Assembly: GCF_037126465.1 (NCBI RefSeq)
Contig: NC_088203.1
Span: 93,620,668-93,684,667 of the forward strand
Source of the DNA: Ornithodoros turicata
Taxonomy: Eukaryota; Arthropoda; Arachnida; Ixodida; Argasidae
Length of the DNA stretch: 64,000 nt
Direction: 5' to 3'
The notes under the pieces are model-generated. The model had not been told where the DNA came from. It did not search any database and saw only the letters and a program-made list of their open reading frames with translations. Shown here piece by piece: positions 33,457-44,600 of the stretch. The position numbers were made by a program, and so were the translations under genes. Numbering within the stretch: the first letter of the stretch is position 1; the number at the start of each line of letters is the position of its first letter.

Positions 33457-34285
33457 AGTTGAATTGAATTGAATTGAATTGAAACTTTATTTTACATTGT
33501 AGCATGTACAATGTGGGAGGCCCAGTGCAAAAAGCTGCAAGAAGCAGCTTGACAAGGCTCTGGGTTCCCACTCTGACCGTGACAGTTGTCAACGATAAAC
33601 ACACACAAGGCAATGTTCACTGTGTCACATATCAAATCATTCTATCAATACTAATGACCAACGCAAGTGGAACATAATCAGACACACTTAGACAAGTAAC
33701 ATTTGACGAATCTGCTTGTTGGAAGTGTTTGCATAGATTTGAAATTTATTTAAAATTACAGGCGCTTGAAAGGATAGTTTTTGATTACCATAGTTCGTTC
33801 TTGAGAACGGAATTTTCCAGGTGTCTTTGTGACGTGTGTTAGCACTGGAGGAGGGGGCTGTGAGCTTTAATAAGTTAAGAAAAGTGCTATTATGAGTTTT
33901 CACAGCATTTTTATATATTGTAAGTAGTCGATAATGGTATAACTTTGGAGCAGGTATGATATCAAACTTGGTGAAGAGATTGATTAATTGATTAATTGAT
34001 TAATTGAGCTATACTCCTCAGGCTCTTTTTCTGTAACCTTAATATAGAGTGTAAATTACCATGTGTCGTTGTCCCCCAAATTAGAGTGCAGTAATTTAAG
34101 TACGAATGAATTAAAGCATTATAGACCATTAACTTTATTCTAGTAGGTAATATGTAGCGATTTCGGCAGAGGACTCCTACAGATTTAGATATTTTACGTT
34201 TTATGTGCTCAACGTGATCGTCCCAGGTGACGTTGCTTTGAAAATAAACACCGAGTAACTTTTGACTATTAACAAATTCAATTGA
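33456..34285 (-). pseudogene. CR1/L2-type LINE, 3' part (C-terminus, 3' UTR, tail)
   Basis: Minus strand: SIEFVNSQKLLGVYFQSN, then YNALIHSYLNYCTLIWG, the conserved post-RT region of CR1/L2-type LINEs. A further frame follows at 33688-33903. The 3' end has AATAAA and a (CAATT)n tail (33456-33482). A small TTGATTAA repeat expansion (33978-34005) falls inside the coding part. Continues from 40690-42720 across the interrupting block. Confidence 0.8.
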
Positions 34286-34434
34286 GACATATATGAGAAA
34301 TCCTGTAGTGTAATTCTCTTCATCTCGTCTTCCTCTTTGTGATGAAAGCACCCGCGTCAAAATCTGCGCGGCGGTTACCGAGAGAAAGCATAAAAACTGT
34401 CCCATAGGAAGTACATTGGGACGGAGAGCTGGTA
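34286..34434 (+). repeat. 149-bp direct repeat, left copy
   Basis: Identical to 40541-40689 except for two substitutions I can see (near 34352 and 34411). It starts GACATATATGAGAAATCCTG and ends GGGACGGAGAGCTGGTA. The two copies sit exactly where the LINE is broken, one at each side of about 6.1 kb. The ends are not TG/CA, and no short duplication is seen outside them. Confidence 0.9.
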
Positions 34435-35017
34435 AGAGGCCATACCAGTCGGGGAGCAACTCCGATTCACGATTTTCCCGATTCTAGATGGCGCCAAGCT
34501 CGCCGATCCTTATCACGCCGTTCGCCTCCGACTCACGAAATAATCCCCATTGCGCATGGTTGACCTCGCGAGATTAAGGCGGCCCGTGCCCTCTGCGCTG
34601 TTTGTCGAGTGGTAATGTGTCGGACTTTGCCACGAAAGGTCCGCAGTTCGATTCGAGACATTCACGTCTTTTTGCTTGTCTCCTATTGCTACATGAGTAC
34701 TTTATTTTTATTTTTTTGTTCTTATATATTCATGCTACAATTATTGTTTTCACAAGTCACTACCGCCTGTACTGACTGATTATGGAATTTTTAGCTGCTC
34801 TTCGTATTGTTTTACTAGTGCATACTTACTGTATGCCGATATACAAGTGTGATCGGATAGTACGGATGCCGGTATCTCGGAGGCTCTCAATGGATCTACC
34901 AGCGGCTGTAAATTAGGCTATAAACATTGCCTACACACAGCGCTTACAATGCCAGTCTGGAAAATCTGCTCGAAACGGTATTCGTTTTTTTTTTTTTTTT
35001 GCACTCGCTTACATAAT

Positions 35018-35345
35018 AATAATGATAATAATTTTACTCAAGAAAGCAAACTACAAATATAATAAAACAGGCCCGTCTAAGCGGAAAAGCTTGTGGCACT
35101 GGGCCTGAAGCAGTCAGCGGCATACAGTTTGACAGTACATGAACATATAAAGGTACTACATCCTATGATAAAGTTGCCGTAGCGCTTTTTTTAGTTTGTA
35201 CTTCGATTGTCGAAGGGGAGCTCATTAAAGATACGAGGTACATAGCATTGCCTGCGACAAAGTCCATAATTTGTGTGTCAGAAATGCACAACAGGGCAGC
35301 ATTCGCTAACCGGGGTCCTATATGAGGGGTCCCAAAAATGTTTTT
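35018..35345 (-). mobile_element. LINE 3'-end insertion with (ATT)n tail
   Basis: Present in the first complex-unit copy but absent from the second (compare CGCTTACATAATAATAATG with CGCTTACACGCAATTTACC at 36520). Minus strand: 3' UTR with 'GCCCAGTGCCACAAGC', similar to the end of the large LINE at 33520, and an (ATT)n tail. The possible target copies TTACA..A are imperfect. Confidence 0.6.
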
Positions 35346-35711
35346 ACAACATGCAATTTACCTTGATAATAACTCTATTATTCATGCAAAAATGACATTT
35401 TGATATATATATTTCATGTAAGTAAGCATTATCAAATATCTGAATTCATTTACAAGGCGTTTGTGCAAAAGACTTTTCAAAATTTCCGTCGTAGAACAGA
35501 CTTCTTATTATTACCCGAAAACTTCAGTAACATATTTGGAAGGCTCCTTTCCTCCATGTTCTCCCTTCTTTTTCTTTCACCTTATACCCGCTGAGAAAAA
35601 TGATGTCAGTCGACAACCCCAGTGACAGGGGGCGAACTTTTACTAACCTAATAATCAACTAACTATCGTGCTGTTCCGTCGCGTCCGTTTCATTTATCTC
35701 CTATTTCTTAA

Positions 35712-35745
35712 TTTTATTTATTTATTTATTTATTTATTTTAAGTA
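35712..35745 (+). repeat. (TTTA)n microsatellite
   Basis: A short run of ATTTATTTATTTATTT inside the complex repeat. Confidence 0.9.
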
Positions 35746-37261
35746 TTTTTGGAATAGCAAGCCGACGTCCCGTTTGGCTGACCTTTAGCCGGGTTCTCTT
35801 TTTTTTTTTTTTTTCCTTTTCGTCTAATAAATATATTCCCCTCCCCCGTCGCTGTCGTTGGTTGTCGTTGGTTTTCCTTGCTACGCGAACGTGAATTTGG
35901 GTTCCGGAAAAGACTGTTGCTCATTGCGTGGGCGGAAATAATTGTGCAAGCGGCCGCTTGATCGATTTTTCTTATTGGTTCACGTGGAGCGTCCATGAAA
36001 AAAAAAAGAAAATAATAAAGATAAAAATAAATCGATCAATAAAAGAAAGAAAGAGAAACAACAAATAAAGCTGCAGTTCTAAGTACCGTTATCCTAAGAA
36101 ACATTTATCTGTGTGTAATCCGCTTGCTGGCTGTTTCAACATTACGAACGTTGAACATTACGTTGCTCTTCGTATTGTTTTACTAGTGCATACTTAGTGT
36201 ATGCCGACGTATAGGTGTGATCGGATAGTATGGATGGCAATATGGGCACACACACAGATGGTATTATAAACGAATGTTGCCAGCAGTGAGTCTGAGCACA
36301 AGGCGATTGCCAATTAAGAAATCAGGAAATGGCCAAGGAAAGGTAACCTCATATGCTATCAAAGCTCGCCCGAGATGTCGGTATCACGGAGGCTCTCAAC
36401 TGGATGTACCGGCGGCTGTAAATTTGGCTATAAACACACAGCGCTTACAATGCCAGTCAGGAAAATCTAGTGCTCAAAACAGTATTCCCTTTTTCTTTTT
36501 TTTTCTGCACACGCTTACACGCAATTTACCTTGATAATAACTCTATTATTCATGCAAAAATGACATTTTGGTATGTATATTTCTGGTAAGTAAGCATTAT
36601 CAAATATTTGACTTCATTTACAGGGCGTTGGTGCAAAATACTTTTCAAAATTTTCATCGCAGAATAGACTTCTTTACCAGAAAACTACAGTAATCCTTTC
36701 CCCCATGTTGCCTCTCCTTTTTCTTTCACATCGGCTCAGAAAAATGATGTCGGTCGACAACCCCCAGTGACAGAAGACTCCCTTCTTCTCGCCTTGGTGT
36801 GCCACTTTGCAAAACCGTACAAAGAACATGAAGGGCGATAAAGGCTTCGGGTCGACCCAACCAAGGAAGATACGGAAAGGTCGAGCGGCGAGACCTCGCA
36901 GCGGGAGTCGCGATATTCCCAACATATACTTTTTTTTCTGGACGCCAAGAGGAACGATTCGACAAAAAATAAAAGGGCACACAATAGAAAAATATTAACA
37001 ATGGTCACCTGACAACATAACAGGTTCTTGTTTGAGTGTTGCAAAAAGTGCAGCTCGGTCTCCTTATCATGTGGGACAGGAAAATCACCATTCTTGTAGG
37101 GCAACACGTTCGAAGCAGATACATACTCTAAACAAGATTGAACTAGTTTTATATGGCTGTTAATACAATATCTTTATTTTATACTATGGCGAAATTTCCT
37201 TCTTAGCATTCAGACTTCGAGTGCCTTTCGTCCACATATCACTATCCCATTTAGCGTGAAC

Positions 37262-37685
37262 CACATGGCCCGAAAAGCGTCCGAATTCTTTCCGAACCGA
37301 ATTCGGGACCGGACTTTTTTCGGGGAACAGAATTTCGGGCCGAAGTCGGCCCGATCTGACCAAGCCAGATTTCTCCTCCGAAATGGGAAGTGACGCCAAC
37401 CGAAAAAGGAGAAGCATCCAATGGCTATTCAGCCGGAAGGAGAACCATAGCAACGATGACGTAGCAGTCGGGTCGACTGTTGCCGTGTGTGCGATTTCTA
37501 CTTCTATGAATACAGGGATTATCTCATTGAGCTGGATTGTTGAAAGGCGATGTTCCCCAAGGCCAGAAGTCTTCGGCCGAAATTTGGGGTGCATTTCGGT
37601 AGCACGCGGTGATGCACAGAAAAAGTTCGGTCCCGATTTCGGTTCGGCCAGTTTTCGGACAGTTTTTCGTGCCATGCCCAGAAGA
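37262..37685. mobile_element. MITE with 'GGACCG(G/A)ACTTTTT' inverted ends
   Basis: The left ~65 bp (CATGGCCCGAAAAGCGTCCG..CGGGACCGGACTTTTTTC) is inverted relative to 37612-37685 (GTTCGGTCCCGATTTCGG..CGTGCCATG). Non-coding, about 420 bp. Target duplication unclear; style resembles hAT MITEs. Confidence 0.6.
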
Positions 37686-37884
37686 AGCACAGACTATTGG
37701 CTGCTCTCAACTTGAAGACATTTTGTTGTTGTTGTTGGTTGGTTACATAAATAAATAACAAGGGGAGGTTGAATTCGCGCAAGCGAATTCTGCTACCCCC
37801 CCAAAAAAAAGAAGAAAAAAAAAGAAACCATACGATCGTACGATCGTGAAGACATTTTCTTCGGTATGTGTCCCACTGGTTCGC

Positions 37885-37975
37885 GGGATACAACAATAAC
37901 TTTATTTCAGGATGATGGGTAGGGAGTTCATCGCCGGGGGATTGAAGTAATGGGTCCCGTTACAATTTCGCGGGA
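37885..37975 (-). mobile_element. Short LINE 3'-end fragment
   Basis: Plus-strand AACAATAACTTTATTTCAGG, GATGATGGG and AATGGGTCCCGTTAC resemble 21895-22000. A 3'-terminal piece only. Confidence 0.35.
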
Positions 37976-38169
37976 TACTTCCACATTGTTCTATTCAATT
38001 TTATTTTATTTTCAGATGGGAGAGAGTAAAAAGCCAGAAGGCTGTGCTGTTCGTGAATGACAAAGGTCTGCAAATAACCAGTGGGGTCTTTAGCTGAAAA
38101 AAAAAAAGAAGCAAGAAACAAACAAACAAAAAAGGAGAGGACACTGATTGCCTGCTCCATATGTTCGAG

Positions 38170-38720
38170 TCAAAAGTTACAGAAAAAGAGGTGCTAAGGA
38201 CACGCTGCGAGCTTCGAACTCCCTTCGAAGAAACATCTTTCGAACAAACGGCGTCGATCAACCGGCTTGCGATCAAACGGCTTTCGACCAAGCGGCGTTC
38301 GACCAAACGGCGTTCGATCAAATGCTGTTATGCTGTTTATGATGTTTCTTACTCATGTTTGTACTGTTATCAATTACTTTTCTTCAAATAACAGCTTAGG
38401 ATTTCGGAATATAATTTCGGTTATAATGTGATCGGTGTGTTTTTCATCTTCGCTGGCTAATCTATTTGCGACCACCAAATGCTATGCATTCCAGTTATTT
38501 GATTTCTAATACAATAGCCACAAAACTTTTTCATAATCAACATCATCCCATTCAGTGGTCATTCACTGGAGTGCTCACCCCGTGTCTCTTTGGCCTTTCC
38601 ATTTTCAGCCTTCTTATTTTCGGCCTTCTGTCAGTTCGACGTTATGATTTTTTGGTCTTTTGGCTTCCGGCCTTCTGATAGTTCGACGTTATGATTTTCG
38701 GCCTTTTGATAGGCTCAATA
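38170..38720. repeat. Phrase-repeat segments (TCGACCAAACGGC; TTTTCGGCCTTCTG)
   Basis: Near 38235-38330, 'CGTTCGACCAAACGG' variants repeat about every 17 bp. At 38605-38715, 'GGCCTTCTGATAGTTCGACG' repeats. Both resemble the phrase-built TIRs of the MULE at 29574-32746 and the segment at 30950-31025, so they are probably orphan ends of similar elements. Confidence 0.5.
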
Positions 38721-39322
38721 CTTACACTCAGTCAGCCTAAATAAATGCATTGCATTTAGCAACAGCTATTTAGAAAAAAAAAGAAATAAGAAAAGGAGAA
38801 GGGAAGCTCCTAAAACTCTTTGAACTCCGTCTTTATGTACGCGAGGAGGGTCTCGGAGCACAAATTACGTCTCATAATGAACTGATTATTACCCGGAAAC
38901 TTCAGTACTATATTGTTAGACACTCCTTGGTTTTCACAGGGTACTTCACATTACACCAGACCTTTCGTTACTAGTTTCGTCACTAGTTCAGTTGAGAATC
39001 CCCAGTGACCCAGAGTTCCTTATCTTCCTCAGAAGGCTTCCCTTTGTTTGCGGTGCAAAGAACGACGGGTACAGGTTTTGGGTCATCCAACGCGCAACCA
39101 GCAAGAAGTGTCGAAAGATGGAAAATCCAGGGAACCGGTATCGAAAAATTGGCCGTATCTCAAAATAACGTGATCGAAGTCGCCGTTGAAAAATAAACAA
39201 CATGAACATGAAAATGCAAACACCGACCTAACGTGCTGTTCCGTCGCGTCCGCCCCGCTAAGCCTAAGAGCCAAAAATGTGGATCTCGTTCGCTAAAATG
39301 ACTTGGACAGATAGCGAAATTT

Positions 39323-39451
39323 GATGCATGATGTAAAACCCCGAGACTAGTGAACACGAAGGGACAGACACAAACACGAAGTCTCAAAAACACCTGTTCG
39401 TGTCTGTCCCTTCGTGTTCCCTAGTCTCGGGGTTTGACATCATGCATCATC
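39323..39451. repeat. Palindrome, 56-bp arms
   Basis: Arms 39323-39378 and 39396-39451 share CCCCGAGACTAG.GAACACG and GAAGGGACAGACAC. A diverged piece of the same text occurs at 31235-31262. Non-coding foldback sequence. Confidence 0.8.
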
Positions 39452-39879
39452 TTCAGCAGCTCGCTTGCTTCCTAGCCATTTTTTCATCGGAATTTGTTGA
39501 GTTTGTGTGGTAAATAGTGATGTCGGACTTTTAAACATGGCATATCACCGTTCGAAGCAATCGAGCATTGTCATTGGTTTTCCTTTTTCGCGAACGTGAA
39601 TTTGGGTTCCGGAAAAGACGGTTGCCCATTGCGTGGGCGGAAATAATTGTGCAGCAGTCGCTTGATCGATTTTTCTTATTGGTTCACGTGGAGCGTTGAC
39701 GAAAAAAAAAAGAAAATAATAAGATAAACATAAAAATAAATCGATCAATAAAAGAAAGAGAAGAACAAAGAGAGCTGCAGTTCTAAATGCAGTTATCCTG
39801 AGGAACATTTATCTGTGTGTAATCCGCTTGATCGCTGTTTCAACATTACGAACATTACAGGGCAGTCCTGTTGAACGTC

Positions 39880-40060
39880 ACTGGAATGTTTGTAAAGTCG
39901 GCCTTCCACTAATCGTAAATACGACAGATTCTCGTTAGCCTTATGAGACAGTTGACTGAGTAAGCACAAACCCGAAACGTCAAAATCGGGCAAATTGATG
40001 TTTCATGTGAAGCTAATAAACTCATCTCAATTCTCTATACGCGCACCGAAAAAAGAAGAC
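39880..40060 (+). mobile_element. Penelope-like terminal fragment, low confidence
   Basis: GACTGAGTAAGCACAAACCC is followed directly by GAAACGTC and a short 3' segment, recalling the hammerhead-bearing ends of Penelope-like elements. The core departs from CUGANGA, so it is decayed at best. 40060-40540 holds nothing else recognised. Confidence 0.35.
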
Positions 40061-40540
40061 GGTTGTTGGTCTCTGGTTGTTGGCGACAATGCCTCAGGCT
40101 CAGGCAATAATCCCTTTACGAGCAGCTAAGTAAGCTTTTGTTCTGGTCTCCAAGGTCATGCCCTAAGTCAGCGGTCCGGGAAAGTAAAGAGGACAGAGGA
40201 GCCAACAGGACGGTCAGGTGCGCACGCGCACGCTTGCTCGGCGGAAGAATACGATCCGCGTGGTTTTGCTGTCGCGTCACCAGATGGCAACACAGAATGA
40301 CGCCGTTCACGGGGCTTTGAGTGGGCGATTTTGCGTACTCACGTTTCATGCTTTTTTATAAAAACTATAAGTGGTAGACATATAAATTTGATGTCTATCG
40401 ATTCCTGAAATAATTCCAGAGAGAGTAATGGAAAAGTTTTTTTCGAAATGGCTATAGAAGTTTAATAAAACCTTTTCAAAGAGGGAGGAGAAAAATTGTG
40501 TATTTTTTTCGCATTCGTGACGTCGCCGTAAAATACATAC

Positions 40541-40689
40541 GACATATATGAGAAATCCTGTAGTGTAATTCTCTTCATCTCGTCTTCCTCTTTGTGATGA
40601 AAGCACCGGCGTCAAAATCTGCGCGGCGGTTACCGAGAGAAAGCATAAAAACTGTCCCATAGGAAATACATTGGGACGGAGAGCTGGTA
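40541..40689 (+). repeat. 149-bp direct repeat, right copy
   Basis: Partner of 34286-34434. It abuts the LINE coding sequence just after the RT-proximal motif AILFRPKN. Outside flanks (ATTGA at the left copy, TGCTG at the right) do not match. Confidence 0.9.
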
Positions 40690-42720
40690 TGCTGGTATGG
40701 TATGTTTTTTGGCCTAAATAGAATTGCCTTGGTTTTACCTGCGTTAATCTTAAGTGAATTGTTTGTCGTCCATTGGTAAAGATTATGCAGATCCTCGTTT
40801 GCCATAGTTATAAGGGAGTCAGCATTTTGGCCAGAGAACAACAGAGTGGTGTCATCTGCATAAATAACCAGTTTAGCATATTTACAAGTATGAACTATGT
40901 CATTTAAATACACGTTAAATAACAGTGGCCCAAGGATACTACCCTGGGGGACGCCAGTTTTGATATCCGTAGGGTCGGAAATAAATTGCCCTATAGCTAC
41001 ATTTTGTTTCCTGCATTGGAGATATGATATAATGAGCTGTAATGGAGTTCCACGTATACCATAATTCTGAAGTTTACAAGAAAGTGTGTCATGGTTCATC
41101 ATGTCAAAAGCCTCACTTAGATCAAGAAAGATACCTAATGTTATATTCTTACACTCAAAATCCAACAGGATTTGCTCCTTAATAGTTGATAGCGCAGTTT
41201 CTGTAGATCGCATTTTACGAAAACCGTGTTGGGAATTAGATATTATGTTGTGTTTATCAAAAAATGATATTAGCCTATTCAATATGATGCTTTCCAGACC
41301 TTTTGATAATACGGGAAGAACTGATATCGGCCGATAATTAGATAAGATATTTCTGTCACCTCCTTTAAAAACTGCGACCACCTTCGCATTCTTCAGCCGG
41401 GTAGGAAACGTGCCCGACGACAAGGCTAAGTTGTAAATATAAACCAAGTGGGGGGTGATTAAGTCTAGCACATACTTTATAGGTAGGATTTGAAGCCCAT
41501 CAATATCAGAGCTTTTAGAATTTTTTATATTGGCAAATACGGACATCACTTCAGGTTCAGATGTTGGAAAAAAATAGACTGAATTTGATGTTATGAATTG
41601 ACACGATTCAGGGGGCTGTGAGTGCACAGCACTAGGCCCTATATTACTGAAATGTTGATTAAAGACGTCTGCCAATGTTTTACCAGTGAGTGTTTCACCA
41701 TTAATTGTAAGCTCATCAGTTGAGTGATCTCCCACAGAGCGATTCATAAGACGATTAAGATTACGCCATACCGTTCGGATATCACATGTAGAGTCGAACA
41801 GCGAATTATAATATCGTTCTTTAGTTTGGCGTATCAGCTTGTTCGTAAAATTCCTATATGCTTTAAACTGATCATAATCCTGCTGCCTTCGAGATTTAAG
41901 GAAAGTGCGAAATAATTTGCTACGTTTAGAGATCATACTGATTATTTCAGTTGTCATCCATGGTTTACGAGCTCTTCGGCAGCGTTTTTTTGTTATTACT
42001 GGAAAACTCCTTTCATATGCTTCCTTTACAAGGCTGAGAAAGCTATCATAAACTACATTTACATCAAGAGAAGAATATAAGAAATCCCAGTTGATTTCTT
42101 CGATGGATCTCCTGAAGTTGCTTAGACCATCTTGAGTAATTGGTTGTGAAGAATATACATTTTGCTTTGCATTTCTACTAACAGGTACACAAAGATCCAC
42201 AAACATAAATATCGGTAGGTGATCTGCTATGTCACAGGCCATAACACCAGCTGAGATGTTCATTTGATCGTTATTCGTGACAAATAGATCAATAAGCGTT
42301 GACGACGAAACGTTAATGCGAGTTGGATGGGATATAACGTTAACGCAGAAATTAGATTCCAACAATCTACTAAGGTTTTGTTGTGGAGTATTACTGCTCA
42401 TTAAATTTACATTAAAATCTCCCCCGAGATATAGGTGATAACCATTTTCATTGATAAACGATAAGTATTTCTCCAAATAGTCCAAAAATTTCGGAATATT
42501 TCCATGCGGTGGTCGATATAATGTCGAAAAGAAATGTTTTCCGGAATGAACTGTGATAAGTTCTATGTCATCGGTAGACATAGTAAACTCGCTAATATAT
42601 AGACAGTTTAGGTTTTTCTGCGTCAAAATTGCTACTCCACCTCCACGTCTACACTTCCGATTCAAATAAAATGCATCAAAAGTATCTAAGAGAAATTCAT
42701 CTCCTTCTTGTTCACACCAT
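40690..42720 (-). CDS. CR1/L2-type LINE ORF2: endonuclease and reverse transcriptase
   Basis: A long minus-strand frame covers the C-terminal part of an AP endonuclease (RRGGGVAILTQ, YLGGDFNVNL, SSTLIDLFVTN, DIADHLPIFMF) and a complete RT (NYRPISVLPVLSK, QHGFRKMRSTETAL, GIFLDLSEAFDMMNH, GVPQGSILGPLLFNVYLNDI, catalytic YADD near 40855). A shorter upstream part (CEQEGDEFLLDTFDAFYLN) extends to about 42720, where a 5' truncation meets the mariner. After AILFRPKN the frame leaves the LINE into the 149-bp repeat. The RT itself has no stop, suggesting a fairly young insertion. CR1/L2/jockey placement is from motifs only. Confidence 0.88.
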
Positions 42721-42744
42721 GTATCAGATCACCAGTTCACACCA

Positions 42745-43560
42745 TGTTTCAGTTCATGAGAACATCCAACTTGTGGAGCGACTGATCCTCCAGGACCGAC
42801 GGATAACATGTCTCGAACTGGCTCGAAAGACGGGCCTTTCTGTGGGAACGTTGAACACTATCATTCATGAACACCTCCAGTTTCGGAAAGTTAGTGCCAG
42901 TTGGGTCCCGAGGCAGCTCTTTGTGTTTGACCGGCAGAGAAGACTGGAAATCTCCCAAGAGATAAGGTACCGTTTAGACACTGAAGGACAGCCATTCCTT
43001 GATCGGATCATCGCGTGCGATGAAACGTGGGTGCACCATTTCAGTCCCAGTCTAAACGCGCATCAAAACAGTGGAAGCATCCGGGCTCGCCAGCTCCCAA
43101 GAAGTTCCGAGGCACCTCGTCTGTGCGTAAGGTCATGGCCACGGTTTTCTGGGACAAGACTGGCGTTGTTCATGTTGATTTTCTGCCCAGTGGTACCACC
43201 ATCAATAGTGCATATTACTGCCTGGTTCTCGGGGATGTGCATAAGGCGCCGAAGCAAAAGCGGCCGGGCCTCATCACCAAAGGAGTCCTCCTCCTACAGG
43301 ACAATGCACGCCCGCATACCGCGCATCTCACGACACGCACCTTACAGGAACTTGGCTGGGAGTTGCTGCCACATCCCCCTTACAGTCCAGACCTCGCTCC
43401 TAGCGATTTCCATCTCTTCAGGCCGCTGAAGGCGTTCCTTGGGGGCCGCCACATCAGCTGCGACGACGAGGTCAAGATTTCGGTAAGGATTTCTACGCTG
43501 CTGGCATACAAGCCCTGTGCACCCTTGGCAGAGGCAAAAAGACAGGCGATGCTTTCAGAC
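42745..43560 (+). pseudogene. Mariner transposase C-terminal part (D,D34D)
   Basis: Continues the mariner broken at 33456: NIQLVERLILQDRRITCLEL, GLSVGTLNTIIHEHL, first catalytic Asp in ACDETWVHHF, frameshift near 43059, then VMATVFWDKTGVVHVDFLP, LLQDNARPHTAH (second Asp) and YSPDLAPSDFHLF (third, canonical mariner spacing). Near 43487 a small deletion/frameshift precedes FYAAGIQALCTLGRG. The 3' TIR was not found. Together the halves make one ordinary mariner of about 1.5 kb. Confidence 0.88.
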
Positions 43561-43734
43561 GGCCTGGACTTTGACGTTCACATTGACGTGCGGATTTCTT
43601 GCGCTCCGTGGGTGCAGTGCACCTCTTTCGCTTATCGTCTACTATCTCCATGTGCCCGCACACACCAAAAAGGAGTGACCTCAGAAGAAAAGAAGGTCAA
43701 ACACTACAGAATGGCCCCGTGAGATGTGACCCTT

Positions 43735-43967
43735 TTCCGGAACACAGCACATACCAGGGACAGAGGACGTTGACACTTTTCCGGATAAGCGAATCAGAAT
43801 AGCATGGGTCCTGGAAGATTGTTCCCCGTACTTGCTGTCTGGATACGGATAATGAATTCCGGATAACCGAGACAAAATCCAATGGTAGGAGGTTCGTTCC
43901 CGATAATGTAGTCCGGATAACGAGGTTTCCGGATATCTGAACTCCGGATAAGCGAGACATGACTGTA
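43735..43967. mobile_element. Pogo/Tigger-like terminal fragment
   Basis: Repeated 'TCCGGATAA(G/C)CGAG' blocks end at 43967 with GGATAAGCGAGACATGACTG, immediately followed by TA. This is the style of Tigger/pogo TIRs (CAGTCATGTCTCGCTTATCC). The other end is not visible; possibly truncated near the mariner. Confidence 0.55.
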
Positions 43968-43989
43968 TATGCTTGCCCTGGTATATCTT

Positions 43990-44600
43990 GAAACCGCGTA
44001 GGGAGACTGCGTCTCATATGGTGAAAGGCGAAAGCACATTTATTAACGCGTGTTCTGCATTCGTCTTGGATTATGGCCCAAAGGTCGCTGGGCTGCCATT
44101 CACCGCACTACAATATGCTTATGGTGCCAAAAACCTGGCCATAATGTAGCCTCGAAATAAAACATTGTTGCATATCTTATGAGAATGTGTGATACAACAC
44201 TGCATAGTATAGCACACTTCTGAAAGAACACATTTATAGCAATAATATGTGCAGATTTGAGAACATCCTCTGAATATCAAAATATCCCGAAGTTGCGTCT
44301 CTGGGACGTTCGTGGAATGTAGAAAAAGTGGGACAAACCATAGTCGCCAGGACGTACATGCGGCGTCTACGGGCTCTCTGCAATGATCCATGGGATATCC
44401 AAGCATCCAATTTGGGATATCAGGTGGACATCTCCTAGATGTCTATGGTTTACTGGGGGTGCACCGTGAAGGCGGGGCGTCCGTGTATGCCGCGATAGAC
44501 GCAGACGCTGTGGCCTTTAGAGTGAGTGAGTGGACCTCACAAGATAGATTTTGCGTCGCCCCGCCGTATGAATGCGTGCGTGAGTGAGAAAACATGTATG
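43990..44600. other. No gene recognised
   Basis: Short frames only. GTGAGTGAGTG phrases near 44520-44600 lead into the SINE-linked module at 44600. Confidence 0.4.

Larger units (their letters stand above)
34790..39850 (+). repeat. Complex repeat unit, about 1.37 kb, 2-3 diverged copies
   Basis: Blocks repeat in order. A is 'GCTCTTCGTATTGTTTTACTAG' at 34797 and 36166. B is 'CAATTTACCTTGATAATAAC' at 35356 and 36527. C is the GACAACCCC.CAGTGACAG region at 35610 and 36755, loosely at 39000. 'GTGCTGTTCCGTCGCGTCCG' is at 35669 and 39232. D is 'GCGAACGTGAATTTGGGTTC' at 35883 and 39590, through 'ATTTATCTGTGTGTAATCCG'. The third copy is partial, and unrelated insertions lie at 36990-38870. Confidence 0.75.
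34435..40540. other. Non-coding block between the 149-bp repeats
   Basis: About 6.1 kb of A/T-rich DNA splits the LINE. It is built largely of two to three diverged copies of a complex unit (see 34790-39850), with small insertions. I see no transposase, RT or integrase. A tRNA-like motif (34602-34660: GTCGAGTGGTAATGTGTC, then GGTCCGCAGTTCGATTC) near the left end might be a decayed SINE. Confidence 0.6.

Noticed and set aside
34286..40689. Calling the 149-bp repeats LTRs outright
   Set aside because: No TG/CA ends, no primer site, no flanking duplication and no retroelement coding between them. Kept only as a finding.
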